A stretch of 64,000 bases of DNA from Terracoccus sp. 273MFTsu3.1. Lineage in GTDB: Bacteria > Actinomycetota > Actinomycetes > Actinomycetales > Dermatophilaceae. The first letter of the stretch is position 1, and the number at the start of each line of letters is the position of its first letter. The stretch is taken from positions 218,515 through 282,514 of the forward strand of contig NZ_KB911826.1 of assembly GCF_000383675.1 (NCBI RefSeq), given 5' to 3'. This document shows, in pieces, positions 37,142 to 46,926 of the stretch. Below the pieces are notes generated by a model. That model searched no databases. It was given only the letters and a program-made list of their open reading frames with translations, and was not told the DNA's origin. Position numbers and translations under genes: made by a program.

Positions 37142-38532
37142 CTCCGTCCGAGACAACCAACCGCCCTTCCAGCTCAGACAGGGTGGGCACGCTCCCTGTC
37201 CCCGTCCTCCTTGCCCTTGGCGCTGTCGCGTGCGTCGTTGCGTGGCTCTCAGTCGTCGGATCCGACGCCTTGTGGCTGAGTGCCTTGGGGGACACGATTC
37301 GCGCCGATCATCGGATTCCCCAAGGTGTTCCGTTCGCGGCTGCGCCGTCCGACCAGTGGGTCAACACCACCGCTCTTGGCCAGGTGCTCTTCTCCGTCCT
37401 GCACCTCGGAGGCAGCGTCGGCATCGTCGCGGCTCAGGTCGTGGCGGTCGCCTTGACCCTGTCGATCCTGGTTTCGTCCGCTCAGCGTCGCGGCGCACGG
37501 GTGTTCGGTGTCGTGTCCGTCCTCGTGCTCGTTCTGGTCGGCGGAGCCGCGCCGCTGCTCATCGCGCGGGCCCAGCTGTTGTCCCTGGTGCCTTTTGCTG
37601 CACTCCTCGTGTTGTTGCGGCGCGAGCACGATCATCCGTCGCAGTTGATCTGGGTGGCAGTCCCGCTCATGGCGTTGTGGGGCAACCTCCACGGCGCCGT
37701 GCTCGTCGGCGTCGCGGTACTCGGGTGCTACCTGGTCTTCTCCCGACTGCGCTCAGATCCGTGGACGGCCGTCGGCGTGGGGCTCGCATCACTCGCGGCG
37801 ACCTGCCTCAACCCGGGCCTCCTTCGAGCGCCTCATTACTACCTCGGTGTCTTCGGTGGAGCCGCCACGAATGACGACTCCGGCATGTGGAGCCGACTCA
37901 GCCTGACCAGCCCCTTCGACCTGCTGCTGCTGGTGGCATCTATCTGCTTGGCCTACATGACTTTTCGCCGAAGGCAGCCGGTCTGGGAGTACGCCGCGGC
38001 GCTGGGTCTCGGGATGGCGTCGGTCGTGGCCGCACGTCACGGCGTCTGGTTGCTGCTCTTCCTGTGCGTCCCGGCAGCCCTGGCACTGAGGCTCCCCCCA
38101 GGACCTGCTCCTGCGTCTTCGGCGCGCGCATCCCGGCTGGTGCCGTTGGCGATCTCTGCCGCGTGTGTCATCGTCGTGGGCGGTCTGCTCGCGGTACGGG
38201 CCCCGACCTTCCGGGACGCCGACACGGTGGCAACGCGGCTCGCCGACGCAACGCGCGGGCAGGTCGTGCTCGTCGCCGAGCCGCTCGCTGAGTCGATGGC
38301 TGCCGCCGGCGCGACGGTGTGGGTCAGCAACCCGTTGGACGCGTTCGACCACGCCGACCAGACGGCATACCTCGCCTTCATGGACGGCGACGCGACAGCT
38401 GGCGCGCGAGCGCTGACCCAAGCCGACGTCGTCGTGGCGCAGCCAGGCACTCCGCCCGCACAGGCGGCATTGGTCAGTGGATACACCGCGAAGCAGGTCG
38501 TCGGCGTGTACGTCCTGTTTCGGCGTGACTAG
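37138..38532 (+). CDS. GT-C-like polytopic membrane protein
   Basis: 464 residues from a GTG in a GTGA overlap. About 11 membrane helices plus a roughly 100-residue extracytoplasmic end. Architecture and blocks (SDALWLSALGDTIRADHRIP, RAQLLSLVPFAALL, LWGNLHGAVLVGVAVLG) parallel the protein encoded at 25781-27211. Function unknown; GT-C-type sugar transferase is the best guess. Its TAG stop interlocks with the convergent acyltransferase stop in a CTAG. Confidence 0.65.
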   Translation: MTPSETTNRPSSSDRVGTLPVPVLLALGAVACVVAWLSVVGSDALWLSALGDTIRADHRIPQGVPFAAAPSDQWVNTTALGQVLFSVLHLGGSVGIVAAQVVAVALTLSILVSSAQRRGARVFGVVSVLVLVLVGGAAPLLIARAQLLSLVPFAALLVLLRREHDHPSQLIWVAVPLMALWGNLHGAVLVGVAVLGCYLVFSRLRSDPWTAVGVGLASLAATCLNPGLLRAPHYYLGVFGGAATNDDSGMWSRLSLTSPFDLLLLVASICLAYMTFRRRQPVWEYAAALGLGMASVVAARHGVWLLLFLCVPAALALRLPPGPAPASSARASRLVPLAISAACVIVVGGLLAVRAPTFRDADTVATRLADATRGQVVLVAEPLAESMAAAGATVWVSNPLDAFDHADQTAYLAFMDGDATAGARALTQADVVVAQPGTPPAQAALVSGYTAKQVVGVYVLFRRD

Positions 38533-39656
38533 TTCGTCGCGATAGCGGATGACCCATTGACCACCGGCACGACCTCCTCGGCCTCGTCCTTCTCGGTGGC
38601 ACCTGAGGTCCGGAGGTCGCTTGCGCCACGCAGCCTTCGCTCGAGTGGCCGCTCTACGACGACATGGAGCACGAATGAGACGCCCACGACGGTGAGCACC
38701 ACCAACGTGCAGCCCAGCAGGGAGCCGAAGACGCCGGCAGCTCCGAGGAGCGGCTCGGTGAGCCCTAGGACCAGCGGATGAGCCATGTAGATGCAGAAGG
38801 ACCACTGACCGAGACTCACCAGCGTCCGACTCTGTAGCGGAGACGGTGCACCGACGAGGTCGACGTGGGCGTTCACGGCGATGAGCATGACGAGGCTCGG
38901 AACCATTGCGAGTGACAACGCCCACCGGTCCTCGAATCGGTAGCCGATGGCGACGGGAAGGACGAGCACGCTGAGGTAGGAGACGACGACGAACACGCCG
39001 GCCCACCGCACCCGCAGGCGCGGCACCCAACCGCGTGTCATGGCCATGGCCGCCAACGATCCCGCGACGAACTCAACCATCCGGAACGCGGGCAGGTGGA
39101 AGAGCCATGTACCCCATTCCGGGTCATGCCGCTGCATCCCGACACCGATGGCGAGTGCCAGCGCGATGGATGCTGCGCCGACCACCAGGGGACGCCGTAC
39201 CCAGCGCCACATCACCCGGACGAGCAACGGAAACACGGCATAGAAGAAGAGCTCGCACGACAGCGACCACGAAACACCCGAGAAGGACCGGACCACGGCG
39301 TCATCTGGCGACCAGGCTTGCAAAAGAAGGAGATTCGTCGGGAGAGTGCCCCAGTTCGGTGCCGCGCCCCAAGGCACGATCGCGAGCGCGATGAAGAGCA
39401 GGTGCACGGGATAGATCCGGGCGAACCGGCGCCGATAGAAGCGGGAGGTGGTGGCGTCGATGTCCCACGAGTAGGTCAGGACGAAGCCGCTGAGCACGAA
39501 GAAGAACGTGACGCCCACATAGCCCGCCGCGGCCAACCGGCCGATACCACCGAGGCCGGGCGCGACCAGGGACAGATGGAAGACGACGACGAGGATCGCC
39601 GCTGCAAACCGCAGGCTTGTCAGCGAGCGCAGGTGTGCGCTCGGCGCACCGTTCAC
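38529..39656 (-). CDS. OafA/YrhL-type membrane O-acyltransferase
   Basis: 375 residues from a GTG at 39656 preceded by GTGGGGGG. A longer frame from an ATG at 39797 would add a 47-residue Cys-containing segment not typical of the family. Acyltransferase_3 blocks: LRSLTSLRFAAAILVVVFHL (catalytic His), FFFVLSGFVLTYSW, RFYRRRFARIYPVHL, and GQWSFCIYMAHPLVLG. Predicted ten membrane helices. It likely acylates sugars of a surface glycan. It mirrors the acyltransferase at 23.7-24.8 kb on the other side of the Tad region. Confidence 0.88.
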   Translation of the reverse strand: MNGAPSAHLRSLTSLRFAAAILVVVFHLSLVAPGLGGIGRLAAAGYVGVTFFFVLSGFVLTYSWDIDATTSRFYRRRFARIYPVHLLFIALAIVPWGAAPNWGTLPTNLLLLQAWSPDDAVVRSFSGVSWSLSCELFFYAVFPLLVRVMWRWVRRPLVVGAASIALALAIGVGMQRHDPEWGTWLFHLPAFRMVEFVAGSLAAMAMTRGWVPRLRVRWAGVFVVVSYLSVLVLPVAIGYRFEDRWALSLAMVPSLVMLIAVNAHVDLVGAPSPLQSRTLVSLGQWSFCIYMAHPLVLGLTEPLLGAAGVFGSLLGCTLVVLTVVGVSFVLHVVVERPLERRLRGASDLRTSGATEKDEAEEVVPVVNGSSAIATN

Positions 39657-39860
39657 GAGCCCCCCACTCCGCGGACAGAGCCCGCACCACCCCGGCTGAG
39701 CCGATGATTCGGCCGCCTCCCCGAGGCTGACCTTAGGGCCGGAGCACCACGCGACGGCGGGCATTTCCGAAAGGTCCGATTCGTCCGACATCGCCACGAT
39801 GCCACGTCAAGCCGCCGCGACTGCCGGGGCAATCGCCCAATCTGCGACCCCGTCCAATTC

Positions 39861-39876
39861 GTCGCGATATCGTGAC
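39861..39876. promoter_or_regulatory. Near-palindrome between divergent genes
   Basis: GTCGCGATATCGTGAC, a 16-base inverted repeat with a perfect CGATATCG core, lies between the acyltransferase and the PIG-V-like gene. It is a possible operator; no promoter hexamers were assigned. Confidence 0.3.
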
Positions 39877-39917
39877 GCCGCCGGCCCGCGCAGCTCCCGG
39901 CGCAGACCAGGCCACGA

Positions 39918-41225
39918 ATGGGGACGCACCAGATGGCACGACAGCAGGTCGACGACCAGGCTCTAGGTGCCGGAATCGCGACTCGCGACCTTCCTGATGC
40001 GTCGTCGTCGGCGGCGGGCTCGATTGCCCTGACAGGCCGCTGGTGGCTCTGGCCGCTCGCGATCTATCTCGTCACCCGGGCCCTGAACGCCGTCATGATC
40101 GTGGTCGCCGGCCGATCCTCGATCACCCTCGAAGAGTTCGTCGGCTCCGGACACAAGCACTTTGGCACCTTCGCCGGCACGGCGCCGCCCGGTTACCTGA
40201 CCTCGGTGACACGTTGGGACGGCCAGTGGTACTGGGAGATCGCCGCCCACGGCTATCCGTCCGTGCTGCCGACGGACGCGAACGGCAACGTCGAGCAGAA
40301 CCCCTGGGCCTTCTTCCCGCTCTACCCCTACCTCGTGCGCGGCGTGATGTTTGTGACGCGCCTTGACTTCCCGGTGTCGGCGACCTTGGTGTCGCTCACG
40401 TGCGGCGCCGCGGCCATGCTGGTCCTTTACCGAGTAGTGCAACCTAGGTACGGACACCTCGGGGGCACTCTGGCGGTTTTGGGCATGACCACCTTCGTCT
40501 GCGCACCGGTATTTCAAATGGCTTACGCCGAAGGCCTGGCGCTGCTGCTGCTCCTGATTTCTCTATGGTCAGTCCTCGCTCGGCGATATGTCCTCGCCGC
40601 AATTGTGTTGCTGTTGCTGGCGTTCACCCGAGGCGTGACCGCACCACTGGCGCCAGCTCTCTTGCTCTATGGGGCCCTGATGTGGCGACGTGGACGGATC
40701 CGGCGAAAGGACGCCGTCGCCCTGGTGTTACTCGCGACCTGGGCAGGTCTGCTTGCATTCGCGTGGTTCGTCACTGCAGGGGTGGTCACGGGTCGGTGGA
40801 ATACGTATGTCCTCACCCAGAAGGCGTGGAATCCTGAGCTGACGGTGATCCCGGTCGTCCGCTTCATCGCGCGTAACAGCGATGTCGCCGGTGGTCAGAT
40901 CGGCGCCTCAGTCATCGCCATCGCGTGGGCGGCACTTCTCATATGGTTCCTGACCAAAGGGCAGAAGGAGCCGCTCCTGGCCCTCTGGACGGGCATGTAC
41001 GTCGCCTACCTTCTGGCGGTCACAGACTGGAACTGGAGCAATGTCCGCTACTATTTGCTCGCCCTCCCTGTACTTTGGCCACTCGTTGCGCCCTTTCGAG
41101 GCGAGCGCAGCGCACGTCCGCGGGTTCTCGTGGCCTGCGTGGTTGCAGCCGTCAGTCTCGCGATGCAGTGGTGGTACATCCGCTACTGCGTAACCATCTC
41201 GCCTGAGCTCGTGCAGGTGCCATAG
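39918..41225 (+). CDS. PIG-V-like membrane mannosyltransferase
   Basis: 435 residues (ATG at 39918; another ATG at 39933 is equally possible). About ten helices. The lumenal loop motif RWDGQWYWEIAAHGYP and FFPLYPYLVRGVM are hallmarks of the PIG-V family of GT-C mannosyltransferases. Bacterial members are thought to add sugars to glycolipids or glycoproteins outside the membrane. The later blocks TRGVTAPLAPALLL and TDWNWSNVRYYLLALPVLWP fit. Codon use is slightly less GC-rich around 40400-40850 than in neighbours. It is convergent with the GT2 gene, 14 bp apart. Confidence 0.85.
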   Translation: MGTHQMARQQVDDQALGAGIATRDLPDASSSAAGSIALTGRWWLWPLAIYLVTRALNAVMIVVAGRSSITLEEFVGSGHKHFGTFAGTAPPGYLTSVTRWDGQWYWEIAAHGYPSVLPTDANGNVEQNPWAFFPLYPYLVRGVMFVTRLDFPVSATLVSLTCGAAAMLVLYRVVQPRYGHLGGTLAVLGMTTFVCAPVFQMAYAEGLALLLLLISLWSVLARRYVLAAIVLLLLAFTRGVTAPLAPALLLYGALMWRRGRIRRKDAVALVLLATWAGLLAFAWFVTAGVVTGRWNTYVLTQKAWNPELTVIPVVRFIARNSDVAGGQIGASVIAIAWAALLIWFLTKGQKEPLLALWTGMYVAYLLAVTDWNWSNVRYYLLALPVLWPLVAPFRGERSARPRVLVACVVAAVSLAMQWWYIRYCVTISPELVQVP

Positions 41226-41239
41226 GGCCTGCCGCTCGT

Positions 41240-42157
41240 CTACTTGACGATGGACCTTGCCGGCTGAAGCGCGACGGGAGCCGGGCTGGCGATCTCGATC
41301 GGCGTCAGCGGCGTCTTCAGCTTCCGGGCCAGCGAGAAGTATGCCAAGCGGCGCGCGTAGGCCAGTGCCTTGGCGCGCGCTCGCCCACGCATTAGGTCCC
41401 CTTGGCTCAGCAGGCCGGGGTGCTCCTGCGCTAGGGACTTGTGAAAGTCGACGACCTGCCGGTACTGGCTCTTGGCCAGGGCGTGGCTCCACTGGCTGTC
41501 GCTCAAGCGGAATGTGGCCAAAGCGTCCGCAATCCCGAAGAAGTCGCCCTGCGTGAGGACCCGGGCGTAGGTGTGCTGGTCAAGGACATACGAGAACGAG
41601 CCGTCCCAGCCGCCGGCACGCGTCACGCTCTCACGATCAAGGAGGACACAAGCAGGCTCTCCAAAAGGGTTCGTCCCGGATCGGACCGCTTGGCGGATGG
41701 CGCGAGCCCCCTCGACTCGGCCGACGAGGTTGGGCAACCCCCAGGAACTGAGCACGACGTCACCGGTGGCCGTCACGACGTCGCGTCGCGAGGCCACCAT
41801 CACCGCGGTCGGATTGGCCCGCATAGCTTCGACCTGGCGCTCGAGACAGGTGGGAGAGATGACGTCATCACCACACACGAGCTTCAGATAGCGCCCCGAC
41901 GTTGCTCGCGTGGCGTGCTCCCAGTTGTCTTCGGGCCTCCCGGTGCGCTCGAGTCGAAGGAGTGTGACTCTCGGGTCCGCGGCAAATGGCTGCAATACCT
42001 CCCACGTGCCATCGGTGCTCGAGTGGTCGCTGACGATGAGCTCGAAGTCGGTGAACGTCTGGCCCAGGATCGAGAGCATCGTCTCGCGGACGAACGCGGC
42101 GTTGTTGTAGGTCGGAACGACCACGGAGACCAGGGGCTGGTGCTGGCGCGAGATCAC
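41240..42157 (-). CDS. Family 2 glycosyltransferase
   Basis: 305 residues from a GTG in a GTGA overlap with the gtrA-like gene. GT-A fold: VSVVVPTYNNAAFVRETMLS at the N-terminus, SDHSSTDGT and LVCGDDVISPTCLE (the DxD-type motif as GDD). It uses a nucleotide sugar in the cytoplasm to extend a surface glycan; acceptor unknown. The C-terminal region is basic and helical without membrane spans. Confidence 0.88.
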   Translation of the reverse strand: MISRQHQPLVSVVVPTYNNAAFVRETMLSILGQTFTDFELIVSDHSSTDGTWEVLQPFAADPRVTLLRLERTGRPEDNWEHATRATSGRYLKLVCGDDVISPTCLERQVEAMRANPTAVMVASRRDVVTATGDVVLSSWGLPNLVGRVEGARAIRQAVRSGTNPFGEPACVLLDRESVTRAGGWDGSFSYVLDQHTYARVLTQGDFFGIADALATFRLSDSQWSHALAKSQYRQVVDFHKSLAQEHPGLLSQGDLMRGRARAKALAYARRLAYFSLARKLKTPLTPIEIASPAPVALQPARSIVK

Positions 42158-42642
42158 GCTGCCACCGCCTTCCGGTGGAAGCTGAAACGGCTGTGACCCA
42201 TCCAGCTGACGAACGCGTTGAGCGCCGTGATGCCGGCCTGGGCGACGAGCACCGGGAGCCCTGCCAACTCGACAGCGAGAGGCAACAGGACGGCATTGAT
42301 CCCGAGAGCCACGAGGTAGACCGACTCGAAGCGCCAGAGGTCGCGCATCACCGAGCCGGAGACCTGGAACACGAGGCGCCGGTGCGTCACGAAGGCGAAG
42401 AGCACCGTCGTGATGTGCGAGAGGACGAGCGTCCACATGTAGCCGAACCGCACGCCGACGAGGTACTGGTAGGCGACGAAGCACCCGAAGCCGAAGGCGG
42501 TGTTGAGTGCGCCGGTGAGGACGAACTTCACACGCTTGTCGGCAAGGACACGGCGGCCGAGACCGAGGAGCCGGTCGATCGGGCGTAGTGCAGCAGGCTG
42601 TACGACGAGGGCCTCGAGCCCGCTGTCCGCCTGTGCCGTCAT
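42154..42642 (-). CDS. GtrA-family polyprenyl-phosphate-sugar flippase-like protein
   Basis: 162 residues from the ATG at 42642 with GGGGAGGG upstream. Four membrane helices; GtrA motifs VKFVLTGALNTAFGFGCFVA and the end FVSWMGHSRFSFHRK, typical of the family's NFxxxRxxVF end. GtrA-like proteins are believed to move undecaprenyl-phosphate sugars across the membrane. They work with a GtrB-like GT2 (one is encoded at 50014) and a GT-C transferase (several nearby). Confidence 0.9.
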   Translation of the reverse strand: MTAQADSGLEALVVQPAALRPIDRLLGLGRRVLADKRVKFVLTGALNTAFGFGCFVAYQYLVGVRFGYMWTLVLSHITTVLFAFVTHRRLVFQVSGSVMRDLWRFESVYLVALGINAVLLPLAVELAGLPVLVAQAGITALNAFVSWMGHSRFSFHRKAVAA

Positions 42643-42878
42643 GAGCCCTCCCCAGAGCCGGCGACGCTCCCCTAGTCGGCGTCCACCGCCGCCCAGCATG
42701 CCTTGCGATACACGCCGCGTCCGCAGAATCGCGAAGTTGGGCTCAATTCGGGCGCCGCCCCGTGGCATGGGTGCTCGGTCGCGACTCGAGGTGCATCATC
42801 TGGGTCGGCCCGGGCCGCTCCGCCCACTCCGAGCCATCACCCCACGAGGCCTGCCTCCCGTCGCGGCCTGGCTTCGGG

Positions 42879-43763
42879 CTATGGACGGAGTCCGCCCAGT
42901 TCATCGAGCATCACCTGGCTGCCCACGGTGTCGCAGACGACGGGGTCGAGCGCCTCAACCTCGATTCGACCCAAAAAATCTCGGTTCGCATTCAAGGCTT
43001 CGAGCATCCATGAGCCGAAGCCGCCGTCGACCAAGTGATCCTCCATGGTGCGGATCACCTCAAAGCGTGAAGCCTGTTCAGGTTGCAGCGACTTGGCGGC
43101 CATGCCCCAGAGCGGCATGGAGAAGACCCACGGTCGCGGGAACGTGGCCTCCTGCCAGCGACGGACGGCGTATTGGAGCGCTGCACCCGTCGTGACGATT
43201 GCTTCACCTTGCTCATCCCCGCGGCGTACCTCGAGCCAACGACCGGGGAGAGCGACCGGCACGTCTGCGTGGAACGTTGGTTCGCCTGCCTTGCCGAGCC
43301 GCAAGTACGACGGGCCCGGCTGGGACACGAGGTGGCGCATCACTCCGCGCACCTCCAGGGGGTCGCCAGGCGCAGCGATGGTCATGTTTGGCATGCCCCG
43401 AATGAGGCCGTAGTCCTGCACCGCGTGATGTGAGTAGCCGAGCGACCCGTAGGCCAAGCCGCCCCCGACGGCCACGATCGTGACGGGTAGCCGGTGATAG
43501 GCCACGTCATTGCGCACTTGCTCAGCACATCGAAACGTCGGAAAGTTCGCGATCGAGTAGGTGAAGACATGAAAGCCCTCCGATGCCATACCGGCCGCGA
43601 CCCCAGTCATGTTCTGTTCGGCCACTCCCGCGTTGAGAAATCGTTCGGGGAATCGCTCGGCGAACGGCTCGACCACGCTGTACCCGAGGTCCCCTACGAC
43701 CAAGGCGATCTGCTCGTGCACCTCGGCCAGGTGAACGAGCTCGTCGATGAAGGCGTTCCTCAT
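42879..43763 (-). CDS. Transketolase-like enzyme, C-terminal (pyrimidine-binding) subunit
   Basis: 294 residues. Pyrimidine-binding domain: VVGDLGYSVVEPFAERFPER, NAGVAEQNMTGVAAGMASEG (catalytic Glu of the TPP site in AEQN), then a transketolase C domain. The partner N-terminal subunit is encoded just upstream and overlaps by four bases. Two-subunit transketolase-like enzymes make or transfer two-carbon units with thiamine diphosphate. In sugar clusters related enzymes attach a two-carbon branch to a 4-keto deoxysugar. Placement directly after the ddh genes supports that here, but it is inference. Confidence 0.88.
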   Translation of the reverse strand: MRNAFIDELVHLAEVHEQIALVVGDLGYSVVEPFAERFPERFLNAGVAEQNMTGVAAGMASEGFHVFTYSIANFPTFRCAEQVRNDVAYHRLPVTIVAVGGGLAYGSLGYSHHAVQDYGLIRGMPNMTIAAPGDPLEVRGVMRHLVSQPGPSYLRLGKAGEPTFHADVPVALPGRWLEVRRGDEQGEAIVTTGAALQYAVRRWQEATFPRPWVFSMPLWGMAAKSLQPEQASRFEVIRTMEDHLVDGGFGSWMLEALNANRDFLGRIEVEALDPVVCDTVGSQVMLDELGGLRP

Positions 43764-44572
43764 GAGGGCTCACGAAGTTCGGCCAGGGCAGCGGCGAGCT
43801 GCTCGTCGTCAGGAGGGCTGTAGTGGAACTTCACCTGATTCTCCATGAAGCTGACCCCGCGGCCCTTGACGGTGCGGGCGATGACGACGCTCGGCCGCCC
43901 GAGCTGCCACGGCGCCGATGACAGAGCACTCGTCAGGGCGACGTGGTCGTGTCCGTCGAGCTCGAAGACTTCGCAGCCGAAGGCGCGGAACTTGTCGGCA
44001 AGGGGTTCCAGGCGCAGCGTGTCCTCAACCGTGGTGAGGCTTTGAAGGTTGTTGGCGTCAATGAGGACGACAAGGTTGTCCAGCGCATGGTGACTCGCAA
44101 ACATGATCGCCTCCCAGTTGCTGCCTTCGTCCCATTCACCGTCACTGGTCAGTACGAACGTTCGCCATACATCTCCCCGACGCTTTGCGGCAAGCGCCTT
44201 GCCGACGCCGAACGGCAGCCCGTGGCCGAGGGACCCCGTGGAGAACTCGACGCCCGGGACATGATGGCTGATGTGATTCATGAGAATTGACCGGTCCTGA
44301 CCGTAGGTCAGCAGGGCATCAGCGGGGATGAAGTTCTCCGCCGCCAGAACGGCGTACACCCCGACGCAGGCGTGACCCTTGCTGAGGATGAACCGATCTC
44401 GCTCCGGCCACTCTGGGGCGGCTGGGTCGAAGCGCAGCACCGCGCCATACAACACGGCCAGCATGTCCGCGATGGACAGCGCGCTGCCGATGTGCGCGGC
44501 TCGGGCCCGATGGACCATCTTCAGAGCGTCGACACGAACCCGACGCGCCAACTTCTCGGTAGCCAGCGTCAT
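43760..44572 (-). CDS. Transketolase-like enzyme, N-terminal (diphosphate-binding) subunit
   Basis: 270 residues from the ATG at 44572. TPP/Mg2+ site: SDGEWDEGSNWEA and LIDANN, forming the GDG-x(~28)-NN motif with Ser for the first Gly. Other transketolase blocks: SKGHACVGVYAVLA, HVPGVEFSTGSLGHGLPFGV, ARTVKGRGVSFMEN. Forms a holoenzyme with the C-subunit. It lies one base from the upstream epimerase gene, in one long minus-strand operon with ddhD-A-B-C. Confidence 0.9.
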   Translation of the reverse strand: MTLATEKLARRVRVDALKMVHRARAAHIGSALSIADMLAVLYGAVLRFDPAAPEWPERDRFILSKGHACVGVYAVLAAENFIPADALLTYGQDRSILMNHISHHVPGVEFSTGSLGHGLPFGVGKALAAKRRGDVWRTFVLTSDGEWDEGSNWEAIMFASHHALDNLVVLIDANNLQSLTTVEDTLRLEPLADKFRAFGCEVFELDGHDHVALTSALSSAPWQLGRPSVVIARTVKGRGVSFMENQVKFHYSPPDDEQLAAALAELREPS

Positions 44573-44573
44573 G

Positions 44574-45614
44574 TCAGGACCCAGCCCTTCCTCTGTGCCA
44601 AGCCGCCGTTCGGGCAATGGCCTCATCGACCGGAATCGGCTCAGGCAGCCCAAGGTCCCGCCGAATCGCCGAGACGTCGGGCACGTATCGCGTGCCCGGT
44701 GTCCCCCGGTCTGGCCGGCGGCCCACCACAACGCCGGCGTCCGAGCCCAGGACCGAGTTCACCCGATGCGCCAGATCAGCCAAGGACACGGCCTCCGGGC
44801 CGCCGACGTTGTACGTCGTCCCTGCGGCGCTGCGAAGCAGCATCGCCCACAGCCACCCCGCCATGTCCGCGGCGTGGAGGTAGGAGCGTTGGTCGGTGCC
44901 GTCACCCCTGACCTCGATCGGGCGGCCGGCCATCGCGTCCGCGATGAAGTTGCCGATCGCGAAGTGCTGGTCAAGCGCCAGATGAGGTCCGACGAAGGCG
45001 AAGCATCGGGCCACACGCGCTTGCAGCCCGTCTGCGGCAGCCAAGTGCGTCAGCCACTCGGCGACGCGCTTGCCCTCACCGTAGGCCGACCCGGGTGCCA
45101 CAACCGGCGGAGCACCGAGGTACGACTCCGAAATCGTCGGCATCGTCGTGGGCTGAGGGCCGTACACCGCACCCGAGCTGACGAGAAGAACGTCGCGGGC
45201 GCCACGTGCGAGGGCGACCTCGAGGACGCGCTGCGTGCCGCGGACGGTCACGTCGAAGGTCTCCATGGGCTCATGGGTGGCAACGACATCCGTGGCGGCG
45301 TGGACAACGTGCGTGAACTCACCGGGGGCCGGTTCGAAGTCGCGGACATCACCGGGCAACAGCGTGAGCCCAGACGCGAGTTCGGGGTTGGCACGAGCGA
45401 ACGCCCTTGGATCTCGGCTGAGAAGGACCAGCTCGGTGGCGACCTCCAGTGATCGAGTGGCGTGGAGGGCGGTTGCCAGCAGCCACTTGCCCACGAAGCC
45501 AGTTCCCCCGGTGATGAGGACGCGAGCACCGTCAAGGCGATGCCACGCGTGGTCACCCACCAGGGCACGGGCACGCGCCAGATCTTCGCCGGGCAGACCC
45601 CAATCAGAAGCCAA
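44574..45614 (-). CDS. NAD(P)-dependent sugar epimerase/reductase (extended SDR)
   Basis: 346 residues if the TTG at 45614 is used (11 bp overlap with ddhC). A GTG 17 codons in would give a shorter form. Rossmann motif [13 protein letters not shown] catalytic YGEGK, and VSSGAVYGP. It is not one of the four ddh enzymes, so it is the likely final tailoring step. Candidates are reduction of the C-4 ketone (paratose/abequose synthase-like) or of the keto group introduced with a two-carbon branch (YerF-like). Sequence alone does not decide. Confidence 0.82.
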   Translation of the reverse strand: MASDWGLPGEDLARARALVGDHAWHRLDGARVLITGGTGFVGKWLLATALHATRSLEVATELVLLSRDPRAFARANPELASGLTLLPGDVRDFEPAPGEFTHVVHAATDVVATHEPMETFDVTVRGTQRVLEVALARGARDVLLVSSGAVYGPQPTTMPTISESYLGAPPVVAPGSAYGEGKRVAEWLTHLAAADGLQARVARCFAFVGPHLALDQHFAIGNFIADAMAGRPIEVRGDGTDQRSYLHAADMAGWLWAMLLRSAAGTTYNVGGPEAVSLADLAHRVNSVLGSDAGVVVGRRPDRGTPGTRYVPDVSAIRRDLGLPEPIPVDEAIARTAAWHRGRAGS

Positions 45615-46926
45615 GACCGAAGAACTCCTCGAGCTTGAGCGCCACGAAGTCCAGGTGCTCGGTCGTCAAGCCTGGGTAGACCCCCAGCCAGAAGGTCTGG
45701 TTCATGACGATGTCAGTGTTGGTGAGCTCCCCGCTCACCCGGTAGGTGCGGCCCATCATGTACGGCTGCCGCGTCAGGTTGCCCGAGAAGAGCAGCCTCG
45801 TGCCGATGTTGTTGTCGTTGAGGTAGTTGAGCAGGTCCACGCGCTTGACTCCGCCGCTCTCCTTCAGCACCAGAGGGAAGCCGAACCAGGACGGCTCCGA
45901 GTTGGGGGTGGGCTCCGGAAGGTGCACGAACTCCTCGAGGGTGCGGAGCCGGTCGCGGAGGTAGGCGAAGTTCGCGTTGCGGGCTGCTACGAACGTGTCG
46001 ATCTTCGCCAGCTGGGACAGGCCGATGGCCGCCTGCATGTCCGTGATCTTCAGGTTGTAGCCCACATGGCTGTAGATGTACTTGTGGTCGTAGCCCTCGG
46101 GCAGTCCGCCCATGCGCCACATGAAGCGTTTGCCGCAGGTGTCGTCGTCACCCGGCGCGCAGTAGCAGTCCCGGCCCCAGTCACGGAAGGACTCTGCAAT
46201 CAGCTTGAGCTGCGCGTTGTCGGTGAACACGGCGCCACCCTCCCCCATCGTGATGTGGTGCGCAGGGTAGAAGCTCAGGGTGGCGATGTCGCCGAAGGTG
46301 CCCACCTTCTGACCGTTGTACGTCGCACCGAGCGCGTCGCAGCAGTCCTCCACCAGCCACAGGCCGTGCTTCCGCGCGACCGACGTGACGATCTCGAGAT
46401 TGAACGGGTTGCCAAGGGTGTGCGCGAGCATGATCGCCTTGGACTTCGGTGACACCGCTGCCTCCAGCTGGGAGGCGTCGATGTTGTGGGTCGCGAGGTC
46501 GACGTCGACGAACACGGGCACCGCGCCGCACTGGATGATCGGGTTGACCGTCGTCGGAAAGCCCGCGGCCACGCCGATGACCTCGTCGCCCGGCCCGATG
46601 GCGCGCCGACCCAGCTTGGGCGAGGTGAGCGTCGAAAGGGCCACGAGGTTGGCCGAGGAGCCCGAGTTCACGGTGATGGCGTGCTTCACCCCGAGGTATT
46701 TCGCGAGTCTGGTCTCGAACTCCGTGTTGAACCTGCCGGTGGTCAGCCATCCGTCGAGGCTCGCCTCGACGAGATTGGTCAGGTCCGATCCGTCCAGCAC
46801 CTTCCCCGACACCGGTACGGCCGACTCTCCCGGCACGAATGGCGTTGGCGCGTAAGTCAACCCGGCGAACTCCGCGACGAGAGCCGCGATCTCCTCGCGG
46901 ATGACCTGGGGGGTGCGGGCAGTCAT
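45604..46926 (-). CDS. rfbH: CDP-6-deoxy-4-keto-glucose 3-dehydrase (E1), [2Fe-2S] PMP enzyme
   Basis: 440 residues from the ATG at 46926 (ATGA overlap with ddhB). Aminotransferase fold, but the PLP-binding lysine is replaced by His223 in [15 protein letters not shown], the hallmark of 3-dehydrases that use PMP. The iron-sulphur ligands fit C196-x57-C254-x-C256-x7-C264 exactly as described for E1. It removes the C-3 hydroxyl of CDP-4-keto-6-deoxyglucose together with the reductase encoded at 48767. Also called ddhC. Confidence 0.96.
   Translation of the reverse strand: MTARTPQVIREEIAALVAEFAGLTYAPTPFVPGESAVPVSGKVLDGSDLTNLVEASLDGWLTTGRFNTEFETRLAKYLGVKHAITVNSGSSANLVALSTLTSPKLGRRAIGPGDEVIGVAAGFPTTVNPIIQCGAVPVFVDVDLATHNIDASQLEAAVSPKSKAIMLAHTLGNPFNLEIVTSVARKHGLWLVEDCCDALGATYNGQKVGTFGDIATLSFYPAHHITMGEGGAVFTDNAQLKLIAESFRDWGRDCYCAPGDDDTCGKRFMWRMGGLPEGYDHKYIYSHVGYNLKITDMQAAIGLSQLAKIDTFVAARNANFAYLRDRLRTLEEFVHLPEPTPNSEPSWFGFPLVLKESGGVKRVDLLNYLNDNNIGTRLLFSGNLTRQPYMMGRTYRVSGELTNTDIVMNQTFWLGVYPGLTTEHLDFVALKLEEFFGLGF

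Noticed and set aside
39696..39797. Extended N-terminus of the second OafA-type protein
   Set aside because: The 47 extra residues are Cys/Gly-rich and not family-like; the GTG at 39656 has a better upstream sequence.
38533..39869. Direct repeat ttcgtcgcgata flanking the acyltransferase gene at both ends, as a target-site duplication
   Set aside because: Twelve-base matches are expected by chance in this much GC-rich DNA; no transposase or inverted ends are present.
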